Assembly (NCBI GenBank): GCA_964548275.1
Contig: CAZJQI010000029.1
Span: 1-53,506 of the forward strand
Source of the DNA: JAUVUV01 sp964548275
GTDB taxonomy: Bacteria; Gemmatimonadota; Glassbacteria; GWA2-58-10
Length of the DNA: 53,506 nt
Direction of reading: 5' to 3'
Every line of letters begins with the position of its first letter. The first letter of the stretch is position 1. Shown here in pieces: positions 43,499 to 53,159 of the stretch. Both the position numbers and the translations under genes were made by a program. The notes below the pieces were generated by a model. That model was not told the DNA's origin. It did no database searches and saw only the letters and a program-made list of their open reading frames with translations.

Positions 43499-43864
43499 AT
43501 GACCATTACCACCCACGAAATCGACGACATTGCAGTCGCCGAGGTTAAGGGCCAGATCAACTTTCAAAACACTCAAACCCTGAAAGATCTGTTCAGCGAG
43601 TTCGAAGCTAAGAACCGCAAAACCATTGTCATGGATCTCAAGGAGACCGAGTATATCGACGGTTTCGGTTTGAGTGTGCTGGTCAACCTTAGCCGAAACG
43701 TCTATAAAGGCGGGGGCCGTCTTTCGCTTACCAACCTGAACAAGGAACTGCAACGGATTTTCAGCAAGACCAAGCTGGATCGCTGGTTCGATATTTACGA
43801 CACCCAGGAAGAAGCTTGCAAAAGCCTGATGAAAGCCGGAGCCAAAAAGGCAAAAACTGCCTGA
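43499..43864 (+). CDS. STAS-domain protein (anti-sigma factor antagonist-like), phospho-site missing
   Basis: A 121-residue single-domain STAS protein of the SpoIIAA/RsbV kind: ITTHEIDDIAVAEVKGQINF, then DLKETEYIDGFGLSVLVNLS and GGRLSLTNLNKELQRIF. In classical antagonists the loop reads D-S-[ST]-G, with the Ser switched by phosphorylation; here residues 54-57 are D-G-F-G, so that Ser is absent. The protein may be constitutively active or regulated otherwise. GAGGAG precedes the ATG. No anti-sigma kinase or sigma factor is nearby. Confidence 0.85.
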   Translation: MTITTHEIDDIAVAEVKGQINFQNTQTLKDLFSEFEAKNRKTIVMDLKETEYIDGFGLSVLVNLSRNVYKGGGRLSLTNLNKELQRIFSKTKLDRWFDIYDTQEEACKSLMKAGAKKAKTA

Positions 43865-43869
43865 TCAGG

Positions 43870-44814
43870 CTAGTTCATCGATTTGGTGTAACCTGCTTTT
43901 TTCGCCTGTTCCTCGGTGTTGAGATAGACCCGGAATTCCTCAGGAATTTTATCATAAAATTTGCTACCCGGAAGATGGTAGACCTTGGTTGCCTTGTTAC
44001 CGATAATCAGCTTTTTCTGTGATTGGACATTGCCCTCCAGAGTTCTAGAAACGGGGCTTTGGGGCAAGATTCCCGGCAGACCCACACCACTCCTGGAAGC
44101 CTGGACCTGGAGCAGGAGGGCCTGGGTCTCCCGGAGGGCCTTACGCAGTTCAGCTACCTCTTTTTCCAACTGGTTCACTCTCTCCGCCAGTGTCTGACTT
44201 TCCTCTGCAGCGTCACTTTCCCTATATAACTCACCGGAGCGGGAATCTACAGTTTTTTGGGTTTCCCGGGAAGGATCGGACACCAGGTCTTCCCGGATAA
44301 ACCCGATCTTGGAGTCCGGAAGCTTGACCCGGTACCACCGGCCGCGCTTGATAAATTTTTCCAGCATCTGGCCCTTGTAAACCTTGCCGATAATTTTGTA
44401 ATTCAGGCCGGGACCCTCACGCACGTTCGCCCAGCGGTTGGACACCACCAGGTAGCGTCCCGAGGCCAGATCCCGGTCGACCTCCCACAGCAGGCTATCC
44501 CCGGTTACAGCCTGACTGCCCGGGCTCTCCCCCACCTCCTCGCCGCCTGATTCATCACGCACACTGTAAGGAATAACCCAACCCTCATATCCGCCGTAGC
44601 TAACCAGATAAAACGAATCTTCCACTGCCAGAAGGTTGAGTTTCGAATCTTTTTCCAGGTACTTAATAATTGGCGAGGAAATCGACGGCTCCTTGAACAT
44701 CGGCGCCTTGTCCTGAACCACAGTCAGCTGGCGCGCAGCCAAATAAGCCGGTACCCCGATACAGACTAAACAGATTAAAAACAGAGCTAAAAGGACAACT
44801 TTTCTTTTCAGCAT
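43870..44814 (-). CDS. Two-SH3-domain membrane-anchored protein with Ada-like C-terminal domain
   Basis: A 314-residue protein. A membrane anchor or signal (residues 4-27) is followed by two bacterial SH3-like domains (about 30-85, and 120-178 with ANVREGPGLNYKIIGKVYKG). Next come a coiled coil (205-240) and a C-terminal module, residues 268-312. That module reads IGNKATKVYHLPGSKFYDKI and AKKAGYTKSM, like the Ada/micrococcal-nuclease metal-binding tail, but its usual Cys residues are Ser. It is probably a cell-wall-binding protein on the periplasmic side. Confidence 0.75.
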   Translation of the reverse strand: MLKRKVVLLALFLICLVCIGVPAYLAARQLTVVQDKAPMFKEPSISSPIIKYLEKDSKLNLLAVEDSFYLVSYGGYEGWVIPYSVRDESGGEEVGESPGSQAVTGDSLLWEVDRDLASGRYLVVSNRWANVREGPGLNYKIIGKVYKGQMLEKFIKRGRWYRVKLPDSKIGFIREDLVSDPSRETQKTVDSRSGELYRESDAAEESQTLAERVNQLEKEVAELRKALRETQALLLQVQASRSGVGLPGILPQSPVSRTLEGNVQSQKKLIIGNKATKVYHLPGSKFYDKIPEEFRVYLNTEEQAKKAGYTKSMN

Positions 44815-45153
44815 GATTACGGCCCATGCTTCCTTAAACGGTTTTTGGTCTCGATCAGGTATAGAAACACCGCTTCCGGCAGCGCAGGCGGAAGCTATTT
44901 ATTCAAATCGACTGATAATCACAGCACGAAGCGCGAAAAATAAGGGAAACCTGCTTTATTTACACTATATAGAACCCTTTAAGCATGCAAGAGTTTTAAC
45001 TCCGGGGAAGTTGTTCGAAATGGGTGGCCGGCAGTTTGCCGCCTGTCTCGAAGCGCCTGGATCAGGAAAGGAAAATAAGCATATCCGGCCTTCCCCAGGG
45101 ATCATTCCCACTATAAATATAATTTCTACATCAGGATCAAAGGTAAGCACGTA
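44815..45153. other. Intergenic region, no gene recognised
   Basis: This 339-base gap has only weak open frames. A perfect 7-bp hairpin, GCTTCCG (44872-44878) / CGGAAGC (44889-44895), may terminate the leftward outer-membrane cluster. No T-run is convincing. Confidence 0.4.
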
Positions 45154-46257
45154 TCAGAAGGCAATACTCAGGGAGAACAGGTGGCTCGATTTGAGCCTTC
45201 CCCAGTTGCGGTAGGCATAGTCGATCGAGCCCTTGAAAGCGATGAAGTCATAAGCTATCCCGCCGCCGGCTGAAAGGCCGCGCAGCCGTTCGGTGCCGGA
45301 AAGATCGAGTTCATCTCCGCGGAACTCCCACCCCGCTCTCATTGCGGCGGTGGCGTTTTTGCCTATTTTGCGACTCAGTTCGCTTCCCAAACTGTAGGAG
45401 GTCGGCATGTTGTTGTTCTGGGAAAACTCGGCTGCGGTGAGCCAGTTATGGAGATCGCCGGTATGAATGGCGTAGGCAAGCCCGATATGAAAGCTTGTGG
45501 GCAGTTTGAAACGCGTGGCACGGCGCACAGCCTCGCGTTCCTGGCGCGCGATGTTGTTGCCCGGATAGAGGTCCTCCGGCTTGGCTGAGATTTTGAGTCC
45601 GTTGCCGGAGAAAGCCATGTTGCCGCCGATATTGCGGATCAGGAAGGCCAGCCTGATTTCGCGCCCGAGAAAATCCGTATGGTAGTTGGTGCCGAGATCG
45701 AAGGCGATTGTGCCCTGGGTGTTGCCTGCGATGTCCTCGTGCACGGCCTTGACATTGATCCCGGCGCTTGCGCGGTCGGAAAAATTCCAGGCGAAAGAGG
45801 CCCCGGCCTGCATGCTATAGCTTGAGAACATGGCCCCGGTGCCCTCGGGCTGGGTGACAGTGGTGATTTCCTGCTCTCCCATGGTCAGCATGCCCATAAA
45901 GCCACCCATTACCAGCTTGCCTTCCAACAAAGGCGCCGCTCCTGCGGCGTAGGTGTAGGTCACATCCAGGGGCTGGTTCGCCACGGTGAGAAACAGTTGC
46001 GCCCCGGTGAGAAAGCCCAGCCCGGCAGGGTTCCACCATACCGCGCTGATGTCATCAGCCAGCGCTCCGTAAGCTCCTCCCAGGGCCACTCCCCGGCTGC
46101 CTACCGGGATGGTGAGAAACTCCGCCGCCCGTGTGCCAGACTCGCTGAAACCCTCAGGGATGCCTGAGGCCGGGTTGAATTTCCCGGTAGCAGCCGCATT
46201 TAGAGCAGAGGCGTAAATTATTAAACACGCTATTATTTTTATCAAACCTTTAAGCAT
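45154..46257 (-). CDS. PorV/PorQ family outer-membrane protein
   Basis: A 367-residue outer-membrane protein with a signal peptide (MLKGLIKIIACLIIYASALN). The N-terminal AAEFLTIPVGSRGVALGGAY and ADDISAVWWNPAGLGFL are the typical start of PorV/PorQ and related FadL-like barrels. Beta strands ending in LFSLSIAF follow, with a terminal Phe. In type IX secretion PorV delivers cargo with a sorting domain; the adjacent upstream gene encodes such a cargo-like protein. ATG at 46257 is preferred over an upstream in-frame ATG because of the signal peptide. Confidence 0.85.
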   Translation of the reverse strand: MLKGLIKIIACLIIYASALNAAATGKFNPASGIPEGFSESGTRAAEFLTIPVGSRGVALGGAYGALADDISAVWWNPAGLGFLTGAQLFLTVANQPLDVTYTYAAGAAPLLEGKLVMGGFMGMLTMGEQEITTVTQPEGTGAMFSSYSMQAGASFAWNFSDRASAGINVKAVHEDIAGNTQGTIAFDLGTNYHTDFLGREIRLAFLIRNIGGNMAFSGNGLKISAKPEDLYPGNNIARQEREAVRRATRFKLPTSFHIGLAYAIHTGDLHNWLTAAEFSQNNNMPTSYSLGSELSRKIGKNATAAMRAGWEFRGDELDLSGTERLRGLSAGGGIAYDFIAFKGSIDYAYRNWGRLKSSHLFSLSIAF

Positions 46258-46353
46258 AATTAACAAGATGATTAAAATGCTATTTTTATACTTTCTGTAA
46301 GCACACAAAAGTACCAAAAGACTTTTGGCAGCGATCGAAATTGTGAAATAAAA

Positions 46354-49300
46354 TCAATTAATTATCGAAAATTTCCCGATATGTTTCTCTCCTGTCCGTT
46401 TGCTTTCCACCTGAAAATAATAGGTGCCGCTGGCCAATTCCTGGCCGAAACGGCTGCGAAGGTTGAATCTGCGGGTGCCGCCGCCGGTGTCGGAGGTGCT
46501 GAATGAACTCTCCGGCACTCCGGGACCGTGCTCGAGTACGTTGGCCAGCACCCCTGAGATGGTGTAAATCCGGATCGTACACTCGCGCGGCAGCCCGGTG
46601 AACATAACAGTCTTGTTGCCGGGACCGGCGTCCAGTGGACTCGAGATAAGGTAAGGGTTCGGCACGACACGTACTTTGGAGAGGACCTCGTCCTCAGGGC
46701 TGTCCGTGGCGCTGAGGAAACGGAACACCACGCGCTGTCCAGGTACAGGGCTGACAAACTCACCGCCTGCGTTGTTGAAATCGCACCTTACCAGCCAGAG
46801 ATCACCGGATGCGGGCCTGCGCTTGATAGCGGTGAGGAAAAGCTCCACGCCCCGCACATAGAGCGCCATACTCAGGCTGTCCGGCTTATCGGGGTGCGGG
46901 TGGTAAACGGCTTCCGGGCGCAGGCGGTAGCTACGCTTGTGCTTGGGGTGCACGTGAAGGCTCTGCCAAATGATTTCCTCGTGGGAGCAGTCGTCCAGGG
47001 GCAGGAAACCCCAGCCGTCATCGGTGAACTCGCTGAACCGGATCTCGGTGCGGTGGGTCAGGTCGCGCACCCGGACCCGGGAGTCGCTTTCCCAGGCAAT
47101 TTCGATATCGCCCGGGGCGAAGGCGGCCATGTTGCTCGTGGTGCGGGCGCTTTCCCCGGCGATATACTCGCTGTTTAGCTGGTCGATATTCATCGGCTGA
47201 TAGACCACGAACGGATCGCCTGGAAACGTGATTGTCGCCGGGATCGCGGTAAAACGGTAATCGGGATGCGGGTAAGTGATTCCCGGGCTGGACAGCGTGC
47301 CGGTGGTCCCGTTGATCCTCAAGGGGGCCACCTTGGCGTCGGCCCGTCCGCCGCGGTAGATCTCGACTGACCCGGAGTAGGTAACCCCCAGGGTGTCATC
47401 ACGGCCGTCGAAATGGAAAGTAGCCACCCGTTCGCGCTTGCTGTAGGAAAAACTCTTTTCGAGTGCCTGGCCGGTCACTACTCTACCGTGGGAGTCGCGG
47501 TAGTGGTAGTAAAGGTTGAACAGGCGTGTGGCCGGGTCGGCCGCCTCGAGCGAGTCAATGGTGAAGAGCCCGGAGTCGGGCAGGGCCTGGCCGAAGATAA
47601 TTTCTACCTCGCCCGGCACAAGTGCATCATTCTGTGGATTCGGCTGGCTGCGGAAATCCACCACCAGGTTATGGCGCACAACAGAGCGGTTCGTTGGGTC
47701 GAGCGGGTCGGTGGTTACAGTGTCTGAGCTCGAGCCCAGGGTATCGGCCACCAGAGGCTGGTACTCAGAGTCAAGGTTTGAGCCGTCTCCAGCAGTAAGG
47801 CTGGATTCCGAGCTACCCGGTCGAAACGAGGAGGTCTCGGCGCGAGGGGTTACCTGCTGGATAAACCTTCCCAGAGCGTCCTGCCGCTTGAAACCAATAT
47901 TTGACTCGAGCGATTCCCCACCGGCGTTGAACGGGTTGTAATCATAGGAGGTCACTGTGTAGAAAACCGGCGCTCCGTTGACCAGCCCGCCGATATCCTC
48001 GCCCCGGTCCACGTGGGAGAGTGATAGGCCGGTGTCTTCACCAAGCTTGAGCAGGAACGGCCCTGTACCGGTGAAAGCCCCCTGGGTTAGGGTGCGTGTG
48101 ACCGTGTAATCGACAATCTTGTTGTCCAGGTCGAACCGGGCGATCAGTTTGGCGTCCTTGCGCTCCCCGGTTAGCGAACGGTGAACCCGGAAGCCCTCGA
48201 AGTCATTGGCGCGGTAGGAGCTGATCCTGGGAAATCTGTCCGGAAGGCTGTCCCGCAGGACGAGCTGGGAGGCCTGGAATGTTTCGGCGTAATCATCGTA
48301 GGTGTTGTGTACCGGGAAATCATCCCAGGTGATAATGACCTGCCTGTCGCCTGGGACGAGGCGGAAATCGGGAGCAGGAGGCGGCTTGGGCCGCACGAAT
48401 GAGGCCTCGAAAATCCTCCGGGCAGCCTCGGCAATGTTCAGCACGCGGGAGAACTCTCCCTCAGGGGTGAGCTTCGACAGGTCGGCCCGCTTGCCGTTGA
48501 TAGTGGGATCATTGGCAGCCGGGCTGAAATAAAAAGCGGCCCAGATTTCTATCGGCTCCCCGGAAGCAGGCATGTCGAACGGACCGGTGACGATATTCTG
48601 CCGGAGGTCCTCGACGATTGTAGCCTCGAGGAAATCGGCATAAGGGTCGAAGGCGGGCAGAAGGTTCGTTCCCGGCGCGGCCGAAAGGATACGGTAGGCC
48701 TCGGCATCGCTGAACGGGTCGGGACGCTGGTCACCGTAGGTGTACATGGTGTAAAGGTAGAAACGCTCGGCCTTGAGGTGGCGCACCTCCTCAGGAAAGA
48801 CCAGCGGCTGGCCAGTGACCGGGTGTGTCAGAGCGGCCTCCATGATATCGCCGAAAGTTTCATCCACCAGGCCGTTGCCCTCGCGTTCAAACACAGTGGG
48901 GTTGTCAACTCCGTCATCCTCTGCCGGGCTGTAAAGAATGGAACTGCCGTAGATCACAGGCTGACGGCCGAAGGCCTGCTCCCTGAAATCCGAATCGTAG
49001 GCCAGCGCAAGCTGCCTGATAGGCAGCACAGCCGAGGCGTCATCAGTGGGTACCCCGATATCAAAGTCGCTTTTCACATCTACAAGCACCCCACGGATAT
49101 CGTAAGGCACACCGGCCACTTCCTGCGGGTCAACATAGCTCGTGGCATTGGAGATTCGCCAGTTGACAAACATGATGTCGCGCTCGATGCCGGTGGAGAT
49201 GAAGATTACCCGCTGGCTCACCTCGACCCCGAGTCGGTGAATGCCCGCGCTCTGGAAAATTGGGCCGCCAACATCGGTGAAAAAAGTGACCACGTCCTGA

Positions 49301-49821
49301 TCGCCGATAACAAGAGGCACCCGGGTGCCGAAAGTGGGGCTGTCCGGGTCGTCATCGACCGTACTGAACTCATCCGGCCAGAGGGCGAGATCCTCGCCGT
49401 CGGTGGAGAAGAGCAGCCGCGATTCAGGGTCTTCTCTGGTACCCGAGGCCCGGCCCTCGCGCCACTCGGCATCGTAAACAGCGCTTGTTTCAACTGTGTC
49501 GCTGTAGAGGCCGTCCCCGTCCGAGTCGATAATTCCCAGCACATTAAGGCCGCTCTGGTAGATATAGTTATTAGTGGAGCCGGAAGGCCAGAAACCGCCT
49601 GGAGCGAACGGGCTGGTGGGGTTGATCGCAAGAAAGCCGGTATTCGACAGGTAAAATGCGAAATTATTCCCTGAGCTCTGGCGCGCCTCGAAACGGGCCA
49701 GCCGTGTGTTCGCCTGCCGTTTTGTTTTCGCACCCCCGCTCCTGGCAGCCAGCAAACCGGCACTCTGCACCAGGGGTAGGAGAAAAGTTAAAAGAATAAA
49801 TATATATCCTGATCTTTTCAT
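46354..49821 (-). CDS. Large secreted protein with T9SS-type sorting domain
   Basis: A 1155-residue exported protein. It has a signal peptide (MKRSGYIFILLTFLLPLVQS) and a large beta-rich body with fibronectin-like segments (PPPAPDFRLVPGDRQVIITW) and D-rich loops such as GIIDSDGDGLYSD, probably calcium-binding. It ends in a FlgD/Por-secretion-tail domain: KVRVVPNPYLISSPLD, then CTIRIYTISGVLANVLEHGP and LASGTYYFQVESKRTGEKHI. This C-terminus normally directs export by type IX secretion and surface anchoring. It lies 26 bases after the TonB receptor gene and 96 before the PorV gene. Confidence 0.85.
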   Translation of the reverse strand: MKRSGYIFILLTFLLPLVQSAGLLAARSGGAKTKRQANTRLARFEARQSSGNNFAFYLSNTGFLAINPTSPFAPGGFWPSGSTNNYIYQSGLNVLGIIDSDGDGLYSDTVETSAVYDAEWREGRASGTREDPESRLLFSTDGEDLALWPDEFSTVDDDPDSPTFGTRVPLVIGDQDVVTFFTDVGGPIFQSAGIHRLGVEVSQRVIFISTGIERDIMFVNWRISNATSYVDPQEVAGVPYDIRGVLVDVKSDFDIGVPTDDASAVLPIRQLALAYDSDFREQAFGRQPVIYGSSILYSPAEDDGVDNPTVFEREGNGLVDETFGDIMEAALTHPVTGQPLVFPEEVRHLKAERFYLYTMYTYGDQRPDPFSDAEAYRILSAAPGTNLLPAFDPYADFLEATIVEDLRQNIVTGPFDMPASGEPIEIWAAFYFSPAANDPTINGKRADLSKLTPEGEFSRVLNIAEAARRIFEASFVRPKPPPAPDFRLVPGDRQVIITWDDFPVHNTYDDYAETFQASQLVLRDSLPDRFPRISSYRANDFEGFRVHRSLTGERKDAKLIARFDLDNKIVDYTVTRTLTQGAFTGTGPFLLKLGEDTGLSLSHVDRGEDIGGLVNGAPVFYTVTSYDYNPFNAGGESLESNIGFKRQDALGRFIQQVTPRAETSSFRPGSSESSLTAGDGSNLDSEYQPLVADTLGSSSDTVTTDPLDPTNRSVVRHNLVVDFRSQPNPQNDALVPGEVEIIFGQALPDSGLFTIDSLEAADPATRLFNLYYHYRDSHGRVVTGQALEKSFSYSKRERVATFHFDGRDDTLGVTYSGSVEIYRGGRADAKVAPLRINGTTGTLSSPGITYPHPDYRFTAIPATITFPGDPFVVYQPMNIDQLNSEYIAGESARTTSNMAAFAPGDIEIAWESDSRVRVRDLTHRTEIRFSEFTDDGWGFLPLDDCSHEEIIWQSLHVHPKHKRSYRLRPEAVYHPHPDKPDSLSMALYVRGVELFLTAIKRRPASGDLWLVRCDFNNAGGEFVSPVPGQRVVFRFLSATDSPEDEVLSKVRVVPNPYLISSPLDAGPGNKTVMFTGLPRECTIRIYTISGVLANVLEHGPGVPESSFSTSDTGGGTRRFNLRSRFGQELASGTYYFQVESKRTGEKHIGKFSIIN

Positions 49822-49847
49822 TTACTTTTCATTTCTGTCTAAAATTA

Positions 49848-52800
49848 CTAAAAATCCACACGCAGTCCAAGGCGCACCTCGCGGGGACTCAGATAGGCCA
49901 GCGGGTTGTCCATTGCCGCAAGCATCGCGGCAAGCCGGAGAGCGAATGTTTCCGGGTATTCCACCAATCCGTTGCCATTCAGATCCCTGATCCGGGCAAG
50001 TGTCAGACGTTCGGCCGGAAGGGGGGAAAGTTCCGCATTGGTTGCTTCATCCTCCACTCTTACAGGCTCCGGGCGCGTGGTGAAACTGCCGATCTGATTG
50101 GCCAGTTCGCCCAGCAGAAAAGCGTCCACCCCGGGCTGACCCGTGGTGGGGTTGACCATCGAGGATTTAACATTCTCGGTGTTGAACAGATTCATCACTT
50201 CCAGGAAAAAGCTCAGGCGCCGTTTTTCGCCCATCGGCAGGCGCTTGGACACCCGCAGGTTAGCGATCTTTACCGAGCGGGTGCGCGCGTTGTTATTTTC
50301 GCCGGTGGCCAGGATGCCCAGGCGGTTAACCACAGTGTAAGGCCGTCCTGAATGGAAATGCCAGGTCAGGAAAGTCCCGGTGTTGGAGAGCAATTTGCCG
50401 TAGAATGTGCCCTCGAGGAAATCTGTCGGCAGTTCGAGCGAGGCCTGAAGGTTGATAGTATGGGTCTGATCCGTATCCATAGGGGTTTGTTCGCTTGGCG
50501 GGTCGGGGGTCTTGTCCCTGCCGGTAAGCGGGTCGCGAATGATCTGCCTGCCGTAAGCGCGGGCGAATTCCTGCGGGTCAGAGGCCGAGGAGCGGGCGAA
50601 AATCAGCGAATAGCTCGCGCTGGCCGACCAGTATCCGACAAGCCGCCGGTGGAAACTCAGGTCGAAGCCCTTGATATTGCCGTGGTCGCCGTTGGTAGCG
50701 ATGAAAAGATTCTTGCCGAAACGAGTACTTGTGCGGTCGGTTACACCGCCGAGGTCAAGTAATTCCTGCTGGGTGAGCCAGCGGTAGGCGATATTGCCCC
50801 GGATATCCTTGTTGTAGCCGACGAAATCCAGATAAATATCCTCCGAGAGCAGGGTGGTAAAGCCGGCCTCGAAGGCTGTGGTGTAGGGCATGTCCAGACG
50901 GCCGTTGCCGAAATAGTTGTTGATATTATCGCTTGCCAGGTCCTGCTGGATATCACGGTTGATCAGGCTGTAGTAGTCTGAAAAGGCCGGGACCTGGGCG
51001 AATACCCCGTAGCTGAGGCGCAACTGGCTGCGGTCGGTAACCGGGAATCCCACCTCCAGGCGGGGGCTCAGCTTGTACTTTTTATCCGTGCTGTAACGCT
51101 GGTCTGAGGGGAGAGCCTCACCGGGCACGTTCGGGAAATCAGCCGCCGAGTTGAAATAGTCCAGGCGCAGGCCGGTATCTAACACAAGATCACCCAGGTC
51201 GAGTCGGTTCTGCGCGTAAGCAGCGTAAATTTTCGGCTCCACTGACCAGGAGTCCTGGAGAGGGCCGCCGACATAAAAAAAGTGGCGGGTATCAATACTC
51301 ATCTGCTGGATTTCAATGCCTGCTTTCATCCTGCTGTTTCGGTGCATCTGGGCGTCGAAATCAGCCTTGAGAGTGATTCTTTCCTCCAGGTCATTGATCA
51401 GGCGAAAGGGTAGCCCGGATTCGTTGAACAGAAGCAGCGGGTTGACAGGGTTGTCCTGGCCGCGCTGTCCCGGTAGGGGTGTGAAAGTGGAGGCGAAAGC
51501 GTTGAGAAAGCCGGATTTGTATGTTGGATAAGAGTTTCCCGAGGGCTCCAGACCCTCAACCGCCTGGTAGATATCATCCAGTTCGGTGCGGGATTCGTTG
51601 ATAAAGGAGAGGTTAGAAAATCCGAACCCGCCCCAGATCGAACGATTGTAGCTGGCGGCGCTCAAAGCTCCACCGTGCTGCCTGGTGCGGTATGTACTGG
51701 CCCGGAAAATCAGGTTGGAGCTGTGCTCTGCACTCTGGTGGATCACCCAGTCCACGCCGAATATTGTGTTCAAGGTGCGTACTCTTTCTCCAGGGTTCCG
51801 TCTTGTCGGAGCGTTGAAAATGTTCTCGTGCTGGTAGTAAAGGCGCTGATTCCTCGAACCGAGGTGGGTGGCAATGATTTTGAGTGCAGGGTTTGCGTAC
51901 CAGGTAAACTTACCGCTGGTGGCGTAGAGCTCACCGCTATTTCCGCTCAAGCGGGCCTGGTTTGGCGCGCTGTAAACACCGTTGTTATTGAGAATGCGAC
52001 CCTCAGGGCCGAACTGGTCACCGGGGATCAGGGTGCGTGAGTCGGGCAGCCCGTCCCCGTTGCTGTCGCTCCAGAGCACGTTGGCAAAACAGTAGCGGTC
52101 GAGCCGCTGCTCTCCGGGCTCGAAGCTGTTGGCATCCAGCCAGCCCACTTTACGGCTCGCCATAGAGTTTGGATCGTATAGCCCCAGTTGGTCTATATAG
52201 CTGTTGAGCCTGTGGAGAAAAGGTTGATTCAGGCCACGGAAACCAGCATTGCCGCCATGCACGCTCGGAGTGGCATCTGCCATGCCTTTCAGTTCTGTGG
52301 AAAGGAAGATGCTCGAAAAACCCGGCAGGCCGAGCGGCACGGAAAGATCGAGCGAAAGTTCATTGTAGCCGTAATCTTTGGTTCTCGGCATCAGAGCATC
52401 CGAGATAAGCTGCGTCGAGCCAGCAAGCCTGTCTGCGCCCTCCCGGGAGATGATATTGATCACGCCCGATTGTGCCTGGCCGTACTCAGCGTTGAATCCG
52501 CCGGTAATCACGTTCACTTCTTCCACACTGTTTTTCCCCACTACCAGCGGGGAGTTGTCGCTGGAGATCTTATCGCTCAGGTAGGCCTGTTCGCTGAATG
52601 CGCGTACCAGGATGCCGTCGATATAAACCGCTTCCTTGCCGAGCCTGCTGCCGCGGATGCTGAACTTGCCGGCCTCGTTCTGAACCACTCCGGCTTTGAG
52701 AGCAAGCGCCTCCTCGATCCGGTTGACCGGCATGGAGGCGTAAAAATCGCTGTGCACCCTTTGTTTGGTCTGCACATTGTCCCTGGGAACAAGCGGCTCT

Positions 52801-53159
52801 GGCTCGCTTTCGAAGACGATCATCTCCAGTTCAATGGTGGCCATTTCCATCGAGGCGTTAACCGTGGTGGTGTGGCCTGCCTGGATGCGGACGTTTTCCA
52901 CCAGCCCCGGGGCGTAGCCGGTATAGTTGAAACGAATGGACCTGAGGCCGGGAGGTGCGTTGAGGATGAAATAGTAGCCCTGAGCGTTGGTGATATTGCC
53001 CAGTGTGGTGCCCTCCACTGTTACCTGGGTGCCGGCCAGAGGTTGGCCGTTTCCCTTATCGGTCACCACGCCTTCGATCTTCCCGGTGCTCTGTGCCGGG
53101 AGAAATTGGGGGGAAGTGAGAATGTAAAGGACCAAGGTCAGCAGAGAAAAGCGCCCCAT
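49848..53159 (-). CDS. TonB-dependent receptor with carboxypeptidase-regulatory-like domain
   Basis: A 1103-residue outer-membrane receptor. After the signal peptide (MGRFSLLTLVLYILTSPQFL) comes a carboxypeptidase-regulatory-like domain (STGKIEGVVTDKGNGQPLAG ... GYYFILNAPPG). The plug follows (GVVQNEAGKFSIRGSRLGKE, SVEEVNVITGGFNAEYGQAQ), then a long barrel ending in RLGLRVDF. The barrel has repeated loops with D/N-rich segments. ATG at 53159 has GGGAGGA three bases upstream. It is probably the uptake or surface component of the cluster; the ligand is unknown and may be a polymer bound together with the adjacent surface protein. Confidence 0.9.
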   Translation of the reverse strand: MGRFSLLTLVLYILTSPQFLPAQSTGKIEGVVTDKGNGQPLAGTQVTVEGTTLGNITNAQGYYFILNAPPGLRSIRFNYTGYAPGLVENVRIQAGHTTTVNASMEMATIELEMIVFESEPEPLVPRDNVQTKQRVHSDFYASMPVNRIEEALALKAGVVQNEAGKFSIRGSRLGKEAVYIDGILVRAFSEQAYLSDKISSDNSPLVVGKNSVEEVNVITGGFNAEYGQAQSGVINIISREGADRLAGSTQLISDALMPRTKDYGYNELSLDLSVPLGLPGFSSIFLSTELKGMADATPSVHGGNAGFRGLNQPFLHRLNSYIDQLGLYDPNSMASRKVGWLDANSFEPGEQRLDRYCFANVLWSDSNGDGLPDSRTLIPGDQFGPEGRILNNNGVYSAPNQARLSGNSGELYATSGKFTWYANPALKIIATHLGSRNQRLYYQHENIFNAPTRRNPGERVRTLNTIFGVDWVIHQSAEHSSNLIFRASTYRTRQHGGALSAASYNRSIWGGFGFSNLSFINESRTELDDIYQAVEGLEPSGNSYPTYKSGFLNAFASTFTPLPGQRGQDNPVNPLLLFNESGLPFRLINDLEERITLKADFDAQMHRNSRMKAGIEIQQMSIDTRHFFYVGGPLQDSWSVEPKIYAAYAQNRLDLGDLVLDTGLRLDYFNSAADFPNVPGEALPSDQRYSTDKKYKLSPRLEVGFPVTDRSQLRLSYGVFAQVPAFSDYYSLINRDIQQDLASDNINNYFGNGRLDMPYTTAFEAGFTTLLSEDIYLDFVGYNKDIRGNIAYRWLTQQELLDLGGVTDRTSTRFGKNLFIATNGDHGNIKGFDLSFHRRLVGYWSASASYSLIFARSSASDPQEFARAYGRQIIRDPLTGRDKTPDPPSEQTPMDTDQTHTINLQASLELPTDFLEGTFYGKLLSNTGTFLTWHFHSGRPYTVVNRLGILATGENNNARTRSVKIANLRVSKRLPMGEKRRLSFFLEVMNLFNTENVKSSMVNPTTGQPGVDAFLLGELANQIGSFTTRPEPVRVEDEATNAELSPLPAERLTLARIRDLNGNGLVEYPETFALRLAAMLAAMDNPLAYLSPREVRLGLRVDF

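Noticed and set aside
44813..45214. Rightward 133-codon frame and a leftward 61-codon frame in the gap before the PorV gene
   Set aside because: No family recognised, no ribosome site, and the first one extends into the PorV coding region on the other strand.
48778..49674. Rightward 298-codon frame
   Set aside because: It is a shadow of the large secreted protein gene, which has a signal peptide, continuous domain structure and sorting domain on the other strand.
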